Below, piece after piece: positions 43,426 through 52,095 of a stretch of 64,000 nucleotides of DNA. The first letter of the stretch is position 1; each line of letters begins with the position of its first letter. The DNA comes from Rhizobium halophilum (GTDB lineage Bacteria; Pseudomonadota; Alphaproteobacteria; Rhizobiales; Rhizobiaceae): positions 1 through 64,000 of the forward strand of contig NZ_JAKJHS010000009.1 in assembly GCF_021648825.1 (NCBI RefSeq), read 5' to 3'. A program made the position numbers and the translations under genes. Below the pieces are notes generated by a model. That model worked only from the letters and a program-made list of their open reading frames with translations. It did not search any database and was not told where the DNA came from.

Positions 43426-44094
43426 ATGAGTGACCTGTTTCGGTTTGGACGACGCTATGATTTTCACGAGATCGTAGCCGACGGCATCGTTCACGGAATC
43501 GGTATCGTTTTTGCCCTGATCGGTGTCACGGCCCTGATCTTCTATGCCACCGTCTGGGCAAGTTTCGGGGAAATAGCGGCGGCCTGGATTTATGGCTTGG
43601 GCCTGCTGCTCTGTCTTTCGATCTCCTTCACCTACAACATCTGGCCGCTGACGCGCACCAAGTGGATCCTGCGTCGCTTCGATCATTCGGCGATCTTCAT
43701 CCTCATTGCCGCGACCTACACGCCCTTCCTGCAGCGGGGGATCCATGACCCGCTGATCCTGTTCATGCTCGTTGCGATCTGGCTGACGGCATTTGGCGGC
43801 ATTGCGCTCAAATGCCTCTTTCCGGGACGGTACGACCGGCTGGCGATCCTGCTCTACCTCGCCATGGGCTGGAGCGGCGTCATCATCGCCGTTCCCGTTT
43901 CGCAGTATCTGCCTGCGATCACTGTCTGGCTTATCGTTGCCGGCGGCATCATCTATTCGCTCGGCGTGATCTTCCACGTCTGGGAAAGGCTGCGGTTTCA
44001 AAACGCCATCTGGCACGCGTTCGTCGTTGCCGCCTCTGCCGTTCACTACGGTGCTGTCGTAACCAGCTTCAGCCTTTCAGGCACCGGCTACTAA
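43426..44094 (+). CDS. Hemolysin III / TrhA (PAQR) family membrane protein
   Basis: 222-residue membrane protein with seven helices. PAQR-family signatures are present: HEIVADGIVHGIG near the start (His), RFDHSAIFILIAATYTPF in the middle (Asp, Ser, His), and an end with NAIWHAFVVAASAVHYGAVV (His pair). These residues form a zinc-like hydrolase site. Despite the name, most members are not haemolysins; TrhA regulates membrane energetics. It follows a 97-base gap after the DksA-like gene in the same direction. Confidence 0.88.
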   Translation: MSDLFRFGRRYDFHEIVADGIVHGIGIVFALIGVTALIFYATVWASFGEIAAAWIYGLGLLLCLSISFTYNIWPLTRTKWILRRFDHSAIFILIAATYTPFLQRGIHDPLILFMLVAIWLTAFGGIALKCLFPGRYDRLAILLYLAMGWSGVIIAVPVSQYLPAITVWLIVAGGIIYSLGVIFHVWERLRFQNAIWHAFVVAASAVHYGAVVTSFSLSGTGY

Positions 44095-44172
44095 GCCCCG
44101 CCGCCCGCGTCCATGGACAGCGGCACCGGTCCCCTATAAGCAGCAGCAAACTCCTGCACGGGACCGACACGC

Positions 44173-44673
44173 ATGGCATCTGCCCCCATCATTCGTCACG
44201 CCACCGAAGCCGACCTCCCGATGATCATGGAGATCTATAACGACGCCGTGGAACACACCACCGCGATCTGGAACGATAACCGGGTGGACCTGCCGAACCG
44301 GCAGGAGTGGCTGGCGGCGCGCCGGATGCGCAATTTTCCGGTGCTGGTGGCGGATGTGGACGGCAAGGTCGCCGGCTACGCCTCCTATGGCGATTGGCGC
44401 ACCCTGGACGGCTTTCGCCATTCCGCCGAGCATTCCGTCTATGTCCACAAGGATCACCGGGGTGCAGGCCTTGGCCGCGACCTCATGACGGCGTTGGTCG
44501 AGGTCGCGCGGGAGCGGGGCATCCACGTGATGATTGCTTGCGTTGAAGCCGGCAATGCCGCCTCGATCCGGCTGCACGAAAGCCTCGGCTTCCGCAACGT
44601 CGGCACCTTCAGGGAGGTCGGCACGAAGTTCGGACGCTGGCTGGATCTGACATGCCTGGAACTGAGACTGTAG
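44173..44673 (+). CDS. GNAT acetyltransferase, phosphinothricin N-acetyltransferase-like
   Basis: 166-residue GNAT protein of the PAT/MddA group. Features are YNDAVEHTTAIWNDN near residue 24, GYASYGDWRTLDGFRHSAEHSVYVHKDHRG, and the acetyl-CoA motif HRGAGLGRDLM followed by NAASIRLHESLGFRNVG. It typically acetylates methionine sulfone or phosphinothricin and may defend against amino-acid analogues. ATG 44173 is used; an upstream gene, hlyIII-like, ends 78 bases earlier. It ends near the convergent 48-residue gene. Confidence 0.88.
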   Translation: MASAPIIRHATEADLPMIMEIYNDAVEHTTAIWNDNRVDLPNRQEWLAARRMRNFPVLVADVDGKVAGYASYGDWRTLDGFRHSAEHSVYVHKDHRGAGLGRDLMTALVEVARERGIHVMIACVEAGNAASIRLHESLGFRNVGTFREVGTKFGRWLDLTCLELRL

Positions 44674-44689
44674 AGCCGGTGAAAGCCGC

Positions 44690-44836
44690 TCAGCTGGCCG
44701 TGTACTGGAAGTACATCCAGGTCAACACCAGGGCCGAAATCACGGCGATCATGGTCAGCAGCTTGCGCAAGCGGGGGTTCGGCTTCCGGGGCTCCTTCGG
44801 CTTCGGCGGCTTCTTGAACTTCACGACGTTCGACAT
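44690..44836 (-). CDS. Small basic membrane protein (48 residues)
   Basis: Starts MSNVVKFKKPP and is very basic and proline-rich for 28 residues, then has one membrane helix (LLTMIAVISALVLTWMYF). AGGAGA is 7 bases before the start ATG ending at 44836. Similar tiny proteins occur in many rhizobia. The function is unknown. A much longer frame (to 45076) reads through non-coding sequence. Confidence 0.65.
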   Translation of the reverse strand: MSNVVKFKKPPKPKEPRKPNPRLRKLLTMIAVISALVLTWMYFQYTAS

Positions 44837-45084
44837 CGTTTCTCCTGCGCATTTCGGTGCAGCCATGCTGGCCGCCATGCCGCCCTGAATACCAGTGGGA
44901 GTGACGCGAGGGAATAGCTGTCGCGGCCAGCCGCACCTGTGGCAGAGCAGGGGCGGGGGACACCGGGTCGCCGTGGGGACTGCTTGGCGGTATGACTGTG
45001 CGACGGTGGAGGTCGAGGCACTTGCCGATGATGCGGCCGCTCCTATGCTCACCCAAGGAATGAACACTCGGATCAAGGACTTTC

Positions 45085-46050
45085 ATGACCCTTATCGCCT
45101 CCTACGTCTACCGCGGCGGCAAGCGGAGCGAGCCGGTCGCCGTGGAGGGGACCCCTCCCGCGCTCGGCCCTGAGGATTTCGTCTGGATCGGCTTGCACGA
45201 GCCGGTCGCCAGCGAGATTGAGGGTTTGGCGAAAACATACGGTCTTCATCAACTTGCGGTCGAGGATGCCCTGAAGGCGCATCAGGTGCCGAAGGTGGAG
45301 ATCTACGGCGAGCAACTCTTCGTTGTCGCTAAGACCGCCCATCTCGAGGGCGACAAGATCCGCTACGGCGAGACCGCGATCTTCGTTGGCCGGCAGCACA
45401 TCATCTCGGTGCGCCACGGTTCGGCGCGGGGCCATACGGAGTTGCGTTCGCAACTTGAAGCATCACCCCAGTACCTCGCGCAGGGACCGGACTACGTTCT
45501 CCATGCGATCCTCGATTTCATCGTCGATGGCTATCTTCCGGTGGTCCAGGAAACAGAGGACAAGGTGCTGAAGATGGAAAAGCACATGCTCGCCTCCTTT
45601 CTGGAGCGCGAGCAAATCCGGCGATTGTTTCGCCTGCGACGCCAGTTGATCCTGTTTGGTCGCATCCTGGGCCCCATGTCGGATGTCACAGGCAAGCTCG
45701 TGCATCTCGATCTGCCCTGCATCGATGAGAACGCCAGGCCCTTTTTTCGCGACGTAAACGATCACGTCCGCCGGGTCGAGGGTATGGTGGGTGGCCTGCG
45801 CGAAGTGATCACCTCGGTTTTCGAGGCCTCCAACCTCCTGGAACAGCAGCGGCAAGGGGCCATCACCCGACAGCTGGCGTCCTGGGCAGCCATTCTCGCC
45901 GTCCCGACGGCCATTGCCGGCATCTACGGGATGAACTTCGAGAACATGCCCGAACTGACCACCCGCTATGGCTACTATGTCGTGCTGATCGTCATCTTTG
46001 GCCTCTGCGCCCTCCTTTATTACCGGTTCAAGAAGACCGGCTGGCTGTGA
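45085..46050 (+). CDS. CorA-family magnesium/divalent cation transporter
   Basis: 321-residue CorA-type channel. The long cytoplasmic N-terminal domain ends in a stalk helix, and the two C-terminal membrane helices carry the GMN signature (IYGMNFENMPEL) with the following acidic loop. The end is short (YRFKKTGWL). CorA proteins import Mg2+; the ZntB branch exports Zn2+, and this protein fits CorA by the YGMN motif. An intact frame from 45085 is used. It is followed by a truncated membrane protein gene. Confidence 0.92.
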   Translation: MTLIASYVYRGGKRSEPVAVEGTPPALGPEDFVWIGLHEPVASEIEGLAKTYGLHQLAVEDALKAHQVPKVEIYGEQLFVVAKTAHLEGDKIRYGETAIFVGRQHIISVRHGSARGHTELRSQLEASPQYLAQGPDYVLHAILDFIVDGYLPVVQETEDKVLKMEKHMLASFLEREQIRRLFRLRRQLILFGRILGPMSDVTGKLVHLDLPCIDENARPFFRDVNDHVRRVEGMVGGLREVITSVFEASNLLEQQRQGAITRQLASWAAILAVPTAIAGIYGMNFENMPELTTRYGYYVVLIVIFGLCALLYYRFKKTGWL

Positions 46051-46134
46051 GGGCGCGTCGGATGAGCAGCGCCAAGCACAACTCGCAGGTTTTGTTCTTG
46101 GATTTGACGAACATCAAATAGCAGCAAGGCGAAT

Positions 46135-46638
46135 TTGCCTATTGTCAATTCCAGAGCGGGTCGTGAACCCGCTCCTAGAAAAGGACAAGGCAATGCAATC
46201 CCCTTCCTGACCTTCGGCATGCCGCGCGATGTTTTCATCCCGATGGCCGGCGTCGCTGAATTCACGATGGGTTTTGGCCTGCTCTGGACCCCGCTCGTGC
46301 GCAGGCTTTCGGCCGTCGCGCTGTTCGTGATTTTTAATGCCGCCGTCTACCCCTTCGGCCGCATCGACCTCATCGGACATGCGCTGATCATGGCGGTCAT
46401 CGTCGCCATCGCTGCCGACCACACTCGCGAGATCTACTTCATGCCATGGCTGAAGAAGGCGGTGGCAGGCGTGCCCGCCGGTCTCGCAGCAGCTCTCGTG
46501 ATCTTCGTCACGGCCTATTGGGGCCTGCACATCTCGATCTATGGCCCCGGTGGTCGGCCCGAAGCGGCAGCCGAACGCCTGACGCATGTGCCGAACCCCG
46601 ACCATCCACACGGACGCGACATTCCTCCCGTCCACTAA
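46135..46638 (+). pseudogene. C-terminal fragment of a multi-pass membrane protein
   Basis: The frame encodes about 160 residues with four membrane segments (IPMAGVAEFTMGFGLLW, RLSAVALFVIFNAAVYPFG, ALIMAVIVAIAA, AGLAAALVIFVTAYWGL), a DoxX/MauE-like pattern. It has no proper start: the frame opens at a TTG with no ribosome site, and the first in-frame ATG is at 46219, inside the conserved part (IPFLTFGMPRDVFI). The N-terminal helices appear to be missing. A shortened product from 46219 remains possible. Confidence 0.5.
46154..46174. terminator. Hairpin downstream of corA
   Basis: GAGCGGGT / ACCCGCTC with a 5-nt loop (46154-46174), 104 bases after the corA stop. There is no T-run on the plus strand, so this is a possible rather than clear terminator. 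It sits at the junction with the truncated membrane gene. Confidence 0.4.
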
Positions 46639-46698
46639 ACACCAGGCGATCGAGGCGCCGCGGATCCAGCCGCGGCGCCTTCTGATTCCGATCACGGC

Positions 46699-47661
46699 CT
46701 AATTCTGATCCGGCGGCTCCAGCCATCCGTTGATCGTCTGGCGCACATGGCGGTGCGCCTTGCGCGCGATTGCCAGGGGCAACCGGTCGAAGCCATGCAC
46801 GCCTTCAGGCACCGCAACAAATTGCACATTGCCGTTTGCCGCGTTCCATCGCTCAGCCATCCGGACACTGTCGCCGAAGACAGGATCCAGTTCACCTGCG
46901 ATGAATAGGGCAGGTGGCAGACCCGCAAGATCCGCGTAAAGCGGCGAAAGTTCTGGGTCGCGCCGTTCCTCGTCCGTCAGTCCCGGCGTCAGGCGCAAGA
47001 GGTTGTGATAAGCCGCCTGCCCGTCGATCAGCAGTGTCCTGTGCGATGACGCGCGAAGATTCGGTGCTCCGGCCATGTCATAGGCGCCATAGAAGAGCAC
47101 TGCGCCAGCAAGCCTCGTCGGCGGCTGCAACTTGCGCAGGTGGAGCAGCGCGCAGGCGGCGAGATGGGCGCCCGACGACTGGCCGGCGACGATGATCCGT
47201 CCTCCGACAAGCTTGCTGGCGGTCGATACCGCCCAGTCTGCCGCCTTATGCGCGTCGGCAATGGCGAGGTCCAGCCTGTCGTCCAGAGCGAGGTGATGAT
47301 CGACGCTCGCCACCAGAAGCCCGCACTCGCGCGCGATGCTGCGGTTAATCCTGTCGTCGAAGCGTGGTGTGCCCATCACCCAGGCGCCGCCGTGAAAGGT
47401 GAGGTAGAGGCCGCGCGGCGGCACTTTCGGGCTGATCAGTCGCAGCCGCAGAGGCCGCTCGCCTTCATCAATCAGGCGATCCTCGACGACAAGATCGCTG
47501 TCGCGGACGAAGGGCCGGAGCATCACGTCCCAGGCCCTCAGCAGTGTCTGGATCAGCCGTGCATTGTAACGCCGGTCTGTTCGGTACCGCGGTATCAGCC
47601 TCAGCAGCCGGTTGAAACGTTCTGCCTGCCGGATCTCCCGTTCGTCGAACTTCACGGTCAT
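46699..47661 (-). CDS. Alpha/beta hydrolase (HSL/carboxylesterase type)
   Basis: 320-residue esterase of the hormone-sensitive lipase group. The oxyanion hole is HGGAWVMG, the nucleophile elbow GQSSGAHLA, the acid in GELDPVFGDS and the His in EGVHGFDRL. It probably cleaves short-chain esters. The cap helices at the N-terminus (residues 1-90) are typical. ATG ending at 47661 is used; an upstream GTG at 47685 is in frame. It is downstream of ridA on the same strand with 131 bases and a hairpin between. Confidence 0.9.
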   Translation of the reverse strand: MTVKFDEREIRQAERFNRLLRLIPRYRTDRRYNARLIQTLLRAWDVMLRPFVRDSDLVVEDRLIDEGERPLRLRLISPKVPPRGLYLTFHGGAWVMGTPRFDDRINRSIARECGLLVASVDHHLALDDRLDLAIADAHKAADWAVSTASKLVGGRIIVAGQSSGAHLAACALLHLRKLQPPTRLAGAVLFYGAYDMAGAPNLRASSHRTLLIDGQAAYHNLLRLTPGLTDEERRDPELSPLYADLAGLPPALFIAGELDPVFGDSVRMAERWNAANGNVQFVAVPEGVHGFDRLPLAIARKAHRHVRQTINGWLEPPDQN

Positions 47662-47729
47662 GAAGACATGCCACGCTTCACTCACACCCGCGTCCAGTTG
47701 CGCTCACGATGCTCTCCCATCAGAAGGTT

Positions 47730-47760
47730 CCGCCTGAAGCGCTTGCTTAACCTCAGGCGG
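47730..47760 (-). terminator. Probable terminator after ridA
   Basis: CCGCCTGA / TCAGGCGG (8-bp stem) with a 15-nt loop lies 33 bases after the ridA stop on the minus strand. No strong T-run follows. It separates ridA from the hydrolase gene. Confidence 0.5.
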
Positions 47761-47792
47761 TCCGGGAAAGTTCCGTGCGCGCAACAGCCCTC

Positions 47793-48191
47793 CTAAGCAG
47801 CCTGCGGAATCCGCGCGATGACCTTGATCTCGAAGTCGAAGCCGGCGAGCCAGTTGACGCCGACTGCGGTCCAATTGGGGTAGGGCGCGTCGCCGAAAGC
47901 TTCCAGCCGGATCGGCTGGATGAAGGGGAACTGGTTTTCCGGATCCGTATGGAACGTGGTGACGTCGATGATGTCGTCGAAGCTGCACCCGGCGGCGGCC
48001 AGAACATTGCGAAGGTTGTCGAAGGCAAGCTGCACCTGCCTGGCGAAATCCGGTTCGGGCGAACCGTCGTCGCGGCTGCCCACCTGTCCGGAGACAAACA
48101 GGAGGTCGCCGGAGCGGATCGCTGCGGAATACTTGTTGATGTCGTAGAGAGACTGACGGCCTGCCGGGAAAATAGCGTCGCGTTTGCTCAT
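47793..48191 (-). CDS. RidA-family enamine/imine deaminase
   Basis: 132-residue YjgF/YER057c/UK114-type protein. The active-site strand has GDLLFVSGQVG and later DIIDVTTFHTDPENQF and YPNWTAVGVNWL; the usual catalytic Arg of canonical RidA is not clear, so it may belong to an Rid subfamily (Rid2-7) with another role. ATG ending at 48191 follows AGGAG. It is divergent from a TetR gene, with three strong 15-bp palindromes in the gap. The TetR gene is frameshifted, so ridA may be constitutively expressed in this strain. Confidence 0.88.
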   Translation of the reverse strand: MSKRDAIFPAGRQSLYDINKYSAAIRSGDLLFVSGQVGSRDDGSPEPDFARQVQLAFDNLRNVLAAAGCSFDDIIDVTTFHTDPENQFPFIQPIRLEAFGDAPYPNWTAVGVNWLAGFDFEIKVIARIPQAA

Positions 48192-48293
48192 GGGAAGCTC
48201 CTCTGGATGAACGGCAGAAGCGCGCACCCGGAAGAGCGGCAACCGGGTGATCATCTGCCGGGATGATCTTGTCACGGGCGTAGAAGCGAAACA

Positions 48294-48308
48294 CATACGC
48301 TCCGTATG
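48294..48308. promoter_or_regulatory. TetR operator, copy 1 (CATACG-N3-CGTATG)
   Basis: First of three perfect 6-3-6 palindromes in the ridA-tetR gap, with spacer CTC. The outer bases extend the dyad to ACATACG / CGTATGT. Confidence 0.85.
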
Positions 48309-48319
48309 TGAAGATAATT

Positions 48320-48334
48320 CATACGCACCGTATG
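48320..48334. promoter_or_regulatory. TetR operator, copy 2 (CATACG-N3-CGTATG)
   Basis: Second perfect palindrome, spacer CAC, starting 26 bases after copy 1. Confidence 0.85.
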
Positions 48335-48342
48335 TCAACTAG

Positions 48343-48357
48343 CATACGAGACGTATG
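48343..48357. promoter_or_regulatory. TetR operator, copy 3 (CATACG-N3-CGTATG)
   Basis: Third perfect palindrome, spacer AGA, starting 23 bases after copy 2 and 15 bases before the tetR start codon. Confidence 0.85.
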
Positions 48358-48371
48358 TAGTGGAGGACTTG

Positions 48372-48970
48372 ATGGCAGGTAGGCGACGGGCCGAAATGGT
48401 GGAGGAAACGCGGGCGAAACTCATTGCCGCGGCGCGCAAGGCGTTTGCCGAAAAAGGGTATGCTGGGCTTCCATGGACGAACTCACCGCCGAGGCCGGTT
48501 TGACCCGCGGCGCCCTCTACCACAACTTCGGCCACAAGAAGGGTCTCCTCCAGGCGGTGGTCGACCAGATGGATGCCGAAATTGTCGGGCGCATGCGCGC
48601 GGCCGGCGAGGCGGCACAAAGCCGGTGGCAGGGTTTCTTGGACGAAGGTCTTGCCTATATCGAGATGGCGCTTGAGCCTGAGATCCAGCGCATCATGCTC
48701 CTCGACGGACCAGCCGTGCTCGGCGACCCGTCCCCATGGCCAAACCAGAACGCCTGCCTGGTGACCAGTACCCGAACAATCCAGTCGCTGATCGAGGAGG
48801 GGACGGCAAAGCCTGTCGATGCCGAAGCCGCCGCTCGGCTGATCAACGGGGCGGCGCTCAACGCGGCGCTGTGGATTGCGGCTTCCGAGAATCCCCTCGC
48901 CACGCACGACAGAGCGGCGGACGCGTTCCGGCAACTGGTCAGCGGCCTGCGGCGCGCCGACGGCGGCTAG
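48372..48970 (+). pseudogene. TetR-family regulator, frameshifted in the HTH domain
   Basis: ATG 48372 (GGAGG 5 bases before) opens a normal TetR start (AGRRRAEMVEETRAKLIAAA, then FAEKGYAG), but the frame then reads LPWTNSPPRPV and stops at 48503. The expected continuation (SMDELTAEAGLTRGALYHNFGHKKGLLQ) is in the next frame. One G seems to be missing in a GGG run near 48460. The remaining 166-codon frame from ATG 48473 keeps the second half of the HTH and the ligand domain. A working repressor is unlikely unless the assembly lost a base. It would have bound the triple palindrome. Confidence 0.82.
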
Positions 48971-48978
48971 GGCGGGGC

Positions 48979-49875
48979 TCAATCCCGAGATGTCATCCAG
49001 ACGCCAATGAGGGTCACCGCCAGTCCGGCAAACATGGCAATGGTCAGCGGCTCGGAAAACAGCGCCCAGGCCCACAGCATGGTGACCGGCGGGCTGAGAT
49101 AGATCGCGGCGCTCACCTTGGCGACGGGAAACATCCGTAACGCCGTGTAGTAGATGCCATAGGCCATGAAGGTGGCGACCAGCACGAGCCAGGCCATGCC
49201 GATGGCAAAGCCGGTGGTGAGCGGTGGGGCGAGGCTTCCTTGCCACAGCGCGCACAGCCCGAACAGCATACACCCTGTCAGGCTATGGATGCACAGGCTC
49301 TGGTGCACCGGCATCGGCTCTGTGCGCCGACGCCTGTAGATCACCGAGGCGAGGGCGAAGATGAGCATGGAGGCGACCGTCACACCATAGGCCCAAAGTG
49401 GCGCCGTGCCGAAACTCAGGCTGTCGAAGGAGACGATCGTGACGCCGATGACGGCAATCGCCGTTCCAAGCCATTGCCGCGCGCTCAACCGCTCGCCGAG
49501 AATCGGCTGGGCAAGGGCGGCAATCGCCAGCGGCACCAGATCGGAAATCAGCGCCACCAGCCCCGTCGGCACCCGCTGCTCGATCGCCAGCGCAAAGCCG
49601 CCGAGATAAAGGAAGACCGACATCACGCCGAACAGCATCTGGTCGCGGATGCCCCGCCACCGCATCTTCGGCCCGATCAGAAGGGCGAAGGGGAGCAGAA
49701 GGACGCCGGAAAGCAGCGTGCGCCAGAAGAGCAGCAGCGCGACGCTTGCCTCTTCGCTCGCATAGCGGATGCCGACGAAGCCGGAACTCCAGCCGATGAT
49801 CAGGAGCATTGCCATCAGTGGCCAGAGCAGCCTGCTGGTTTTGGGTGTCGGCGATAAGAGAGCCTGTTCGGTCAT
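48979..49875 (-). CDS. EamA/DMT-family transporter
   Basis: 298-residue drug/metabolite transporter with ten membrane helices in two EamA repeats (residues 18-150 and 160-292). Features are MLLIIGWSSGFVGIRYASEEA at the start, QPILGERLSARQWLG (EamA repeat end) and LFSEPLTIAMFAGLAVTLIG. It would export a metabolite or amino acid; the substrate is unknown. The divergent LysR gene probably controls it. A start ending at 49875 is used because the membrane-protein N-terminus begins there. Confidence 0.9.
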   Translation of the reverse strand: MTEQALLSPTPKTSRLLWPLMAMLLIIGWSSGFVGIRYASEEASVALLLFWRTLLSGVLLLPFALLIGPKMRWRGIRDQMLFGVMSVFLYLGGFALAIEQRVPTGLVALISDLVPLAIAALAQPILGERLSARQWLGTAIAVIGVTIVSFDSLSFGTAPLWAYGVTVASMLIFALASVIYRRRRTEPMPVHQSLCIHSLTGCMLFGLCALWQGSLAPPLTTGFAIGMAWLVLVATFMAYGIYYTALRMFPVAKVSAAIYLSPPVTMLWAWALFSEPLTIAMFAGLAVTLIGVWMTSRD

Positions 49876-49942
49876 GGGGGCCTCGTGCGGCAAGGAAGGA
49901 GGCCATTGTCTAGTCGAGCACCTTTGCGCCATCACATGACAA

Positions 49943-49955
49943 ATTTCGATGAAAT
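49943..49955. promoter_or_regulatory. LysR-type palindrome in the EamA-LysR gap
   Basis: ATTTC-GAT-GAAAT, a perfect 5-3-5 dyad, lies in the 161-base gap between the divergent genes, as expected for a LysR-type box. Confidence 0.55.
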
Positions 49956-50036
49956 CATGATGTGGCCTTAGGATCTGTCATTTTGGGTTGTCAGTGCACA
50001 GGTCGTACGTCATGCTTCGGCCAGAGGAGATCGCGG

Positions 50037-50936
50037 ATGAACGCAGTGAGCGACCTGAACAACCGGCGGCTGGAGATCGATGCGCTTCGGGTGCTGTCGG
50101 CGGTTCGCCATCACGGCGGCGTCACCCGCGCGGCCGAAGCGCTGGGGCTGTCTCAGTCGGCCGTGAGCCACAAGATCCGGCGGCTCGAGACGAGCCTCGG
50201 CTGCGGCCTGATGAACCGCCGCCCCGGCGCGCCGACCTTCACGGAGGCGGGAGAAGATTTGCTCGACTATGCGGCACGCATCCTCAGCCTGCATGACGAG
50301 GCGCTGCTCAGCCTGTCGAAGACGACGCTTGCCGGGCGTCTTGTCCTGGGCCTGACAGAGGATACCACCTGCAGCGATCTTGCCCGCATCCTCGGCCGCT
50401 TCCGCCGGCTGCATCCGCAGGTCTCGGTGCGCACGAAGGTCCGCATGAGCTTGGTATTGCGCGCGATGCTGGACGAGGGAGAGGTCGATGCCGCCATCGT
50501 CCAGGTCTTTGCCCATGAAGTCCGTCCGTCGGATGCCGTCCTGTTTCGCGAGCAGCTCCACTGGGTGAAGCATCCGAACCTCGAGCTGTCGCCGGAAAAG
50601 GGTATCCCCTTTCTCTCCTTCGATGACGACTGCTTTTATCGGCGCTGGGCCTTCGATATCGGCCAGGACGGCGGCGTGATGCTGGAAACGGTGTTTGAAT
50701 GCTCAAGCTCGGCCGGCATCGTCTCCGCCGTAGTGGCAGGCCTCGGCGTGGCACTGCTGAACGAGCGCCACCTGCGGCCGGAGATGGAGATTCTCAAGAA
50801 CGGGCTGCCCCAGCCCCCTGAACTGGCCTACGTGCTGCGGCGTGGCCGCAAGGTCCGTAGTCCGGCGCTCGACACGCTGGTGGCCGAGATCGAGAGCGGC
50901 ATCAGTCGCCAAGGCGGGCTTGTGCTTGCAAGTTGA
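50037..50936 (+). CDS. LysR-family transcriptional regulator
   Basis: 299-residue LysR protein. The helix-turn-helix is at residues 17-75 (LRVLSAVRHHGGVTRAAEALGLSQSAVSHKIRRLETSLG). The effector domain spans residues 95-290 with GRLVLGLTEDT and AGIVSAVVAGLGVALLNE. It is divergent from an EamA transporter and likely regulates it. ATG 50037 after a GAGGAG-like site is used; an in-frame start at 49962 is in the operator region and rejected. Confidence 0.93.
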   Translation: MNAVSDLNNRRLEIDALRVLSAVRHHGGVTRAAEALGLSQSAVSHKIRRLETSLGCGLMNRRPGAPTFTEAGEDLLDYAARILSLHDEALLSLSKTTLAGRLVLGLTEDTTCSDLARILGRFRRLHPQVSVRTKVRMSLVLRAMLDEGEVDAAIVQVFAHEVRPSDAVLFREQLHWVKHPNLELSPEKGIPFLSFDDDCFYRRWAFDIGQDGGVMLETVFECSSSAGIVSAVVAGLGVALLNERHLRPEMEILKNGLPQPPELAYVLRRGRKVRSPALDTLVAEIESGISRQGGLVLAS

Positions 50937-51007
50937 AACAATTGCTGAACCGCGCGGGGCTTCACGCGTTGACAGCGACAACGCGTCTCGCAGCATGGAG
51001 AAAGCCG

Positions 51008-51358
51008 ATGCATGTCAGCAAGTTCGCAGTCTCAGATGCAGAATTCGAGCGTTCGCCCGGCCAGGAGGGCGACATCTTCGCCGGGAACGTGGTGGACCAG
51101 CGCCATGGCGGCCCCGTGACGATCGGCTTCGGCCGCTATGGACCCTTCCAGAGCCTGGAGGAGACCGTGTCCGTGCACGACACCATGATGGTGATCGAGG
51201 GGCGGCTGACGGTTACAACCGACGACGTGACGGTCACCGCCGGACCTGGCGAACTCATCTACATGCCGCAGGGAGAGAAAGTCACCATCCGCTCCCATGA
51301 AGAGGGCGCAGTCACAGCCTATGTTACCTATCCGCATTGGCAGGAGGCGAGAGACTGA
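51008..51358 (+). CDS. Small cupin-domain protein (EutQ-like)
   Basis: 116-residue single-cupin protein. A beta-barrel pattern is seen: ETVSVHDTMMVIEGRLTVTTDD followed by AGPGELIYMPQGEKVTIRSHEEG, the two cupin motifs, although classical His ligands are largely missing (HDTMMVIEG keeps one). Similar short cupins appear in ethanolamine/ectoine-type families; substrate and metal are unknown. ATG 51008 is used. It is a single gene after the LysR gene and before alaE. Confidence 0.8.
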   Translation: MHVSKFAVSDAEFERSPGQEGDIFAGNVVDQRHGGPVTIGFGRYGPFQSLEETVSVHDTMMVIEGRLTVTTDDVTVTAGPGELIYMPQGEKVTIRSHEEGAVTAYVTYPHWQEARD

Positions 51359-51424
51359 GCCCTCGATCAGTCGCCTCGCCCGCGGCAGGCGTCCTCCAAA
51401 GCGTCAGCACGACCGGCACCACTC

Positions 51425-51889
51425 ATGCCTGACCCCACGGCAGAGCGTAGCCTCCGCTGGCGAAATTTTTTCGCAGATACGCTGGCTTTGATGGCCTTCT
51501 TCACCGCAACCGGCATCCTGAACGAGCGCTTCATCGCCGGCATGACGTGGGAGGAGGTCTTTCATGCCCGACTTCTTGGTGCCGTGCTGATGGTGCCGTC
51601 CGGGCGTCCTTACGGCCTCTGGCGAGACTGGATCATGCGCCGCGCCGGCGACACGAGGGTGTCGCAGCTCGTTTGGGATACGGTTGCGCTGATGAGCTTT
51701 CAGGTGCCGATCTACGCCACCATCATCGCTGTCAGTGGAGCCTCCGGCGGCGGTCTTTTGCGCGGCACGCTCGGCGCCGCCGTCATGATGCTCCTGCTTG
51801 GGCGCCCCTACGGGGCCTTCCTCAACTGGGTGCGCTACCTGTTCGGCTTGCCGCCGGGCGGGGAGAAGCCGATGTCGTTGAACAGCTGA
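51425..51889 (+). CDS. alaE: L-alanine exporter AlaE
   Basis: 154-residue inner-membrane protein with four helices. AlaE features are FFADTLALMAFFTATGILNERFIAG, VLMVPSGRPYGLWRDWI, WDTVALMSFQVPIYATIIAVSGA and a second GRPYGAFLNWVRYLFG. AlaE exports alanine and prevents toxic build-up. The start is ATG 51425. It follows the cupin gene by 66 bases; no regulatory gene is obviously linked to it. Confidence 0.9.
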   Translation: MPDPTAERSLRWRNFFADTLALMAFFTATGILNERFIAGMTWEEVFHARLLGAVLMVPSGRPYGLWRDWIMRRAGDTRVSQLVWDTVALMSFQVPIYATIIAVSGASGGGLLRGTLGAAVMMLLLGRPYGAFLNWVRYLFGLPPGGEKPMSLNS

Positions 51890-52095
51890 CCAAGGGTAAG
51901 AGCCCTTCATCCTCCACGGGGCCCGGGGCTATGGGCGACGTGTCTGACCCTTCGTTAACTATCAATAGGTAAACAGCTGATCCCGCTCCACTTTTAGCGG
52001 TTGCGCCCACTGCTCCTCCCCGGTCGGCATGATGACGACACGCTTCTGAACCGGTCAGCCCCGCATGAGCGTTGCCGCTCACCCACCGTGAGATC

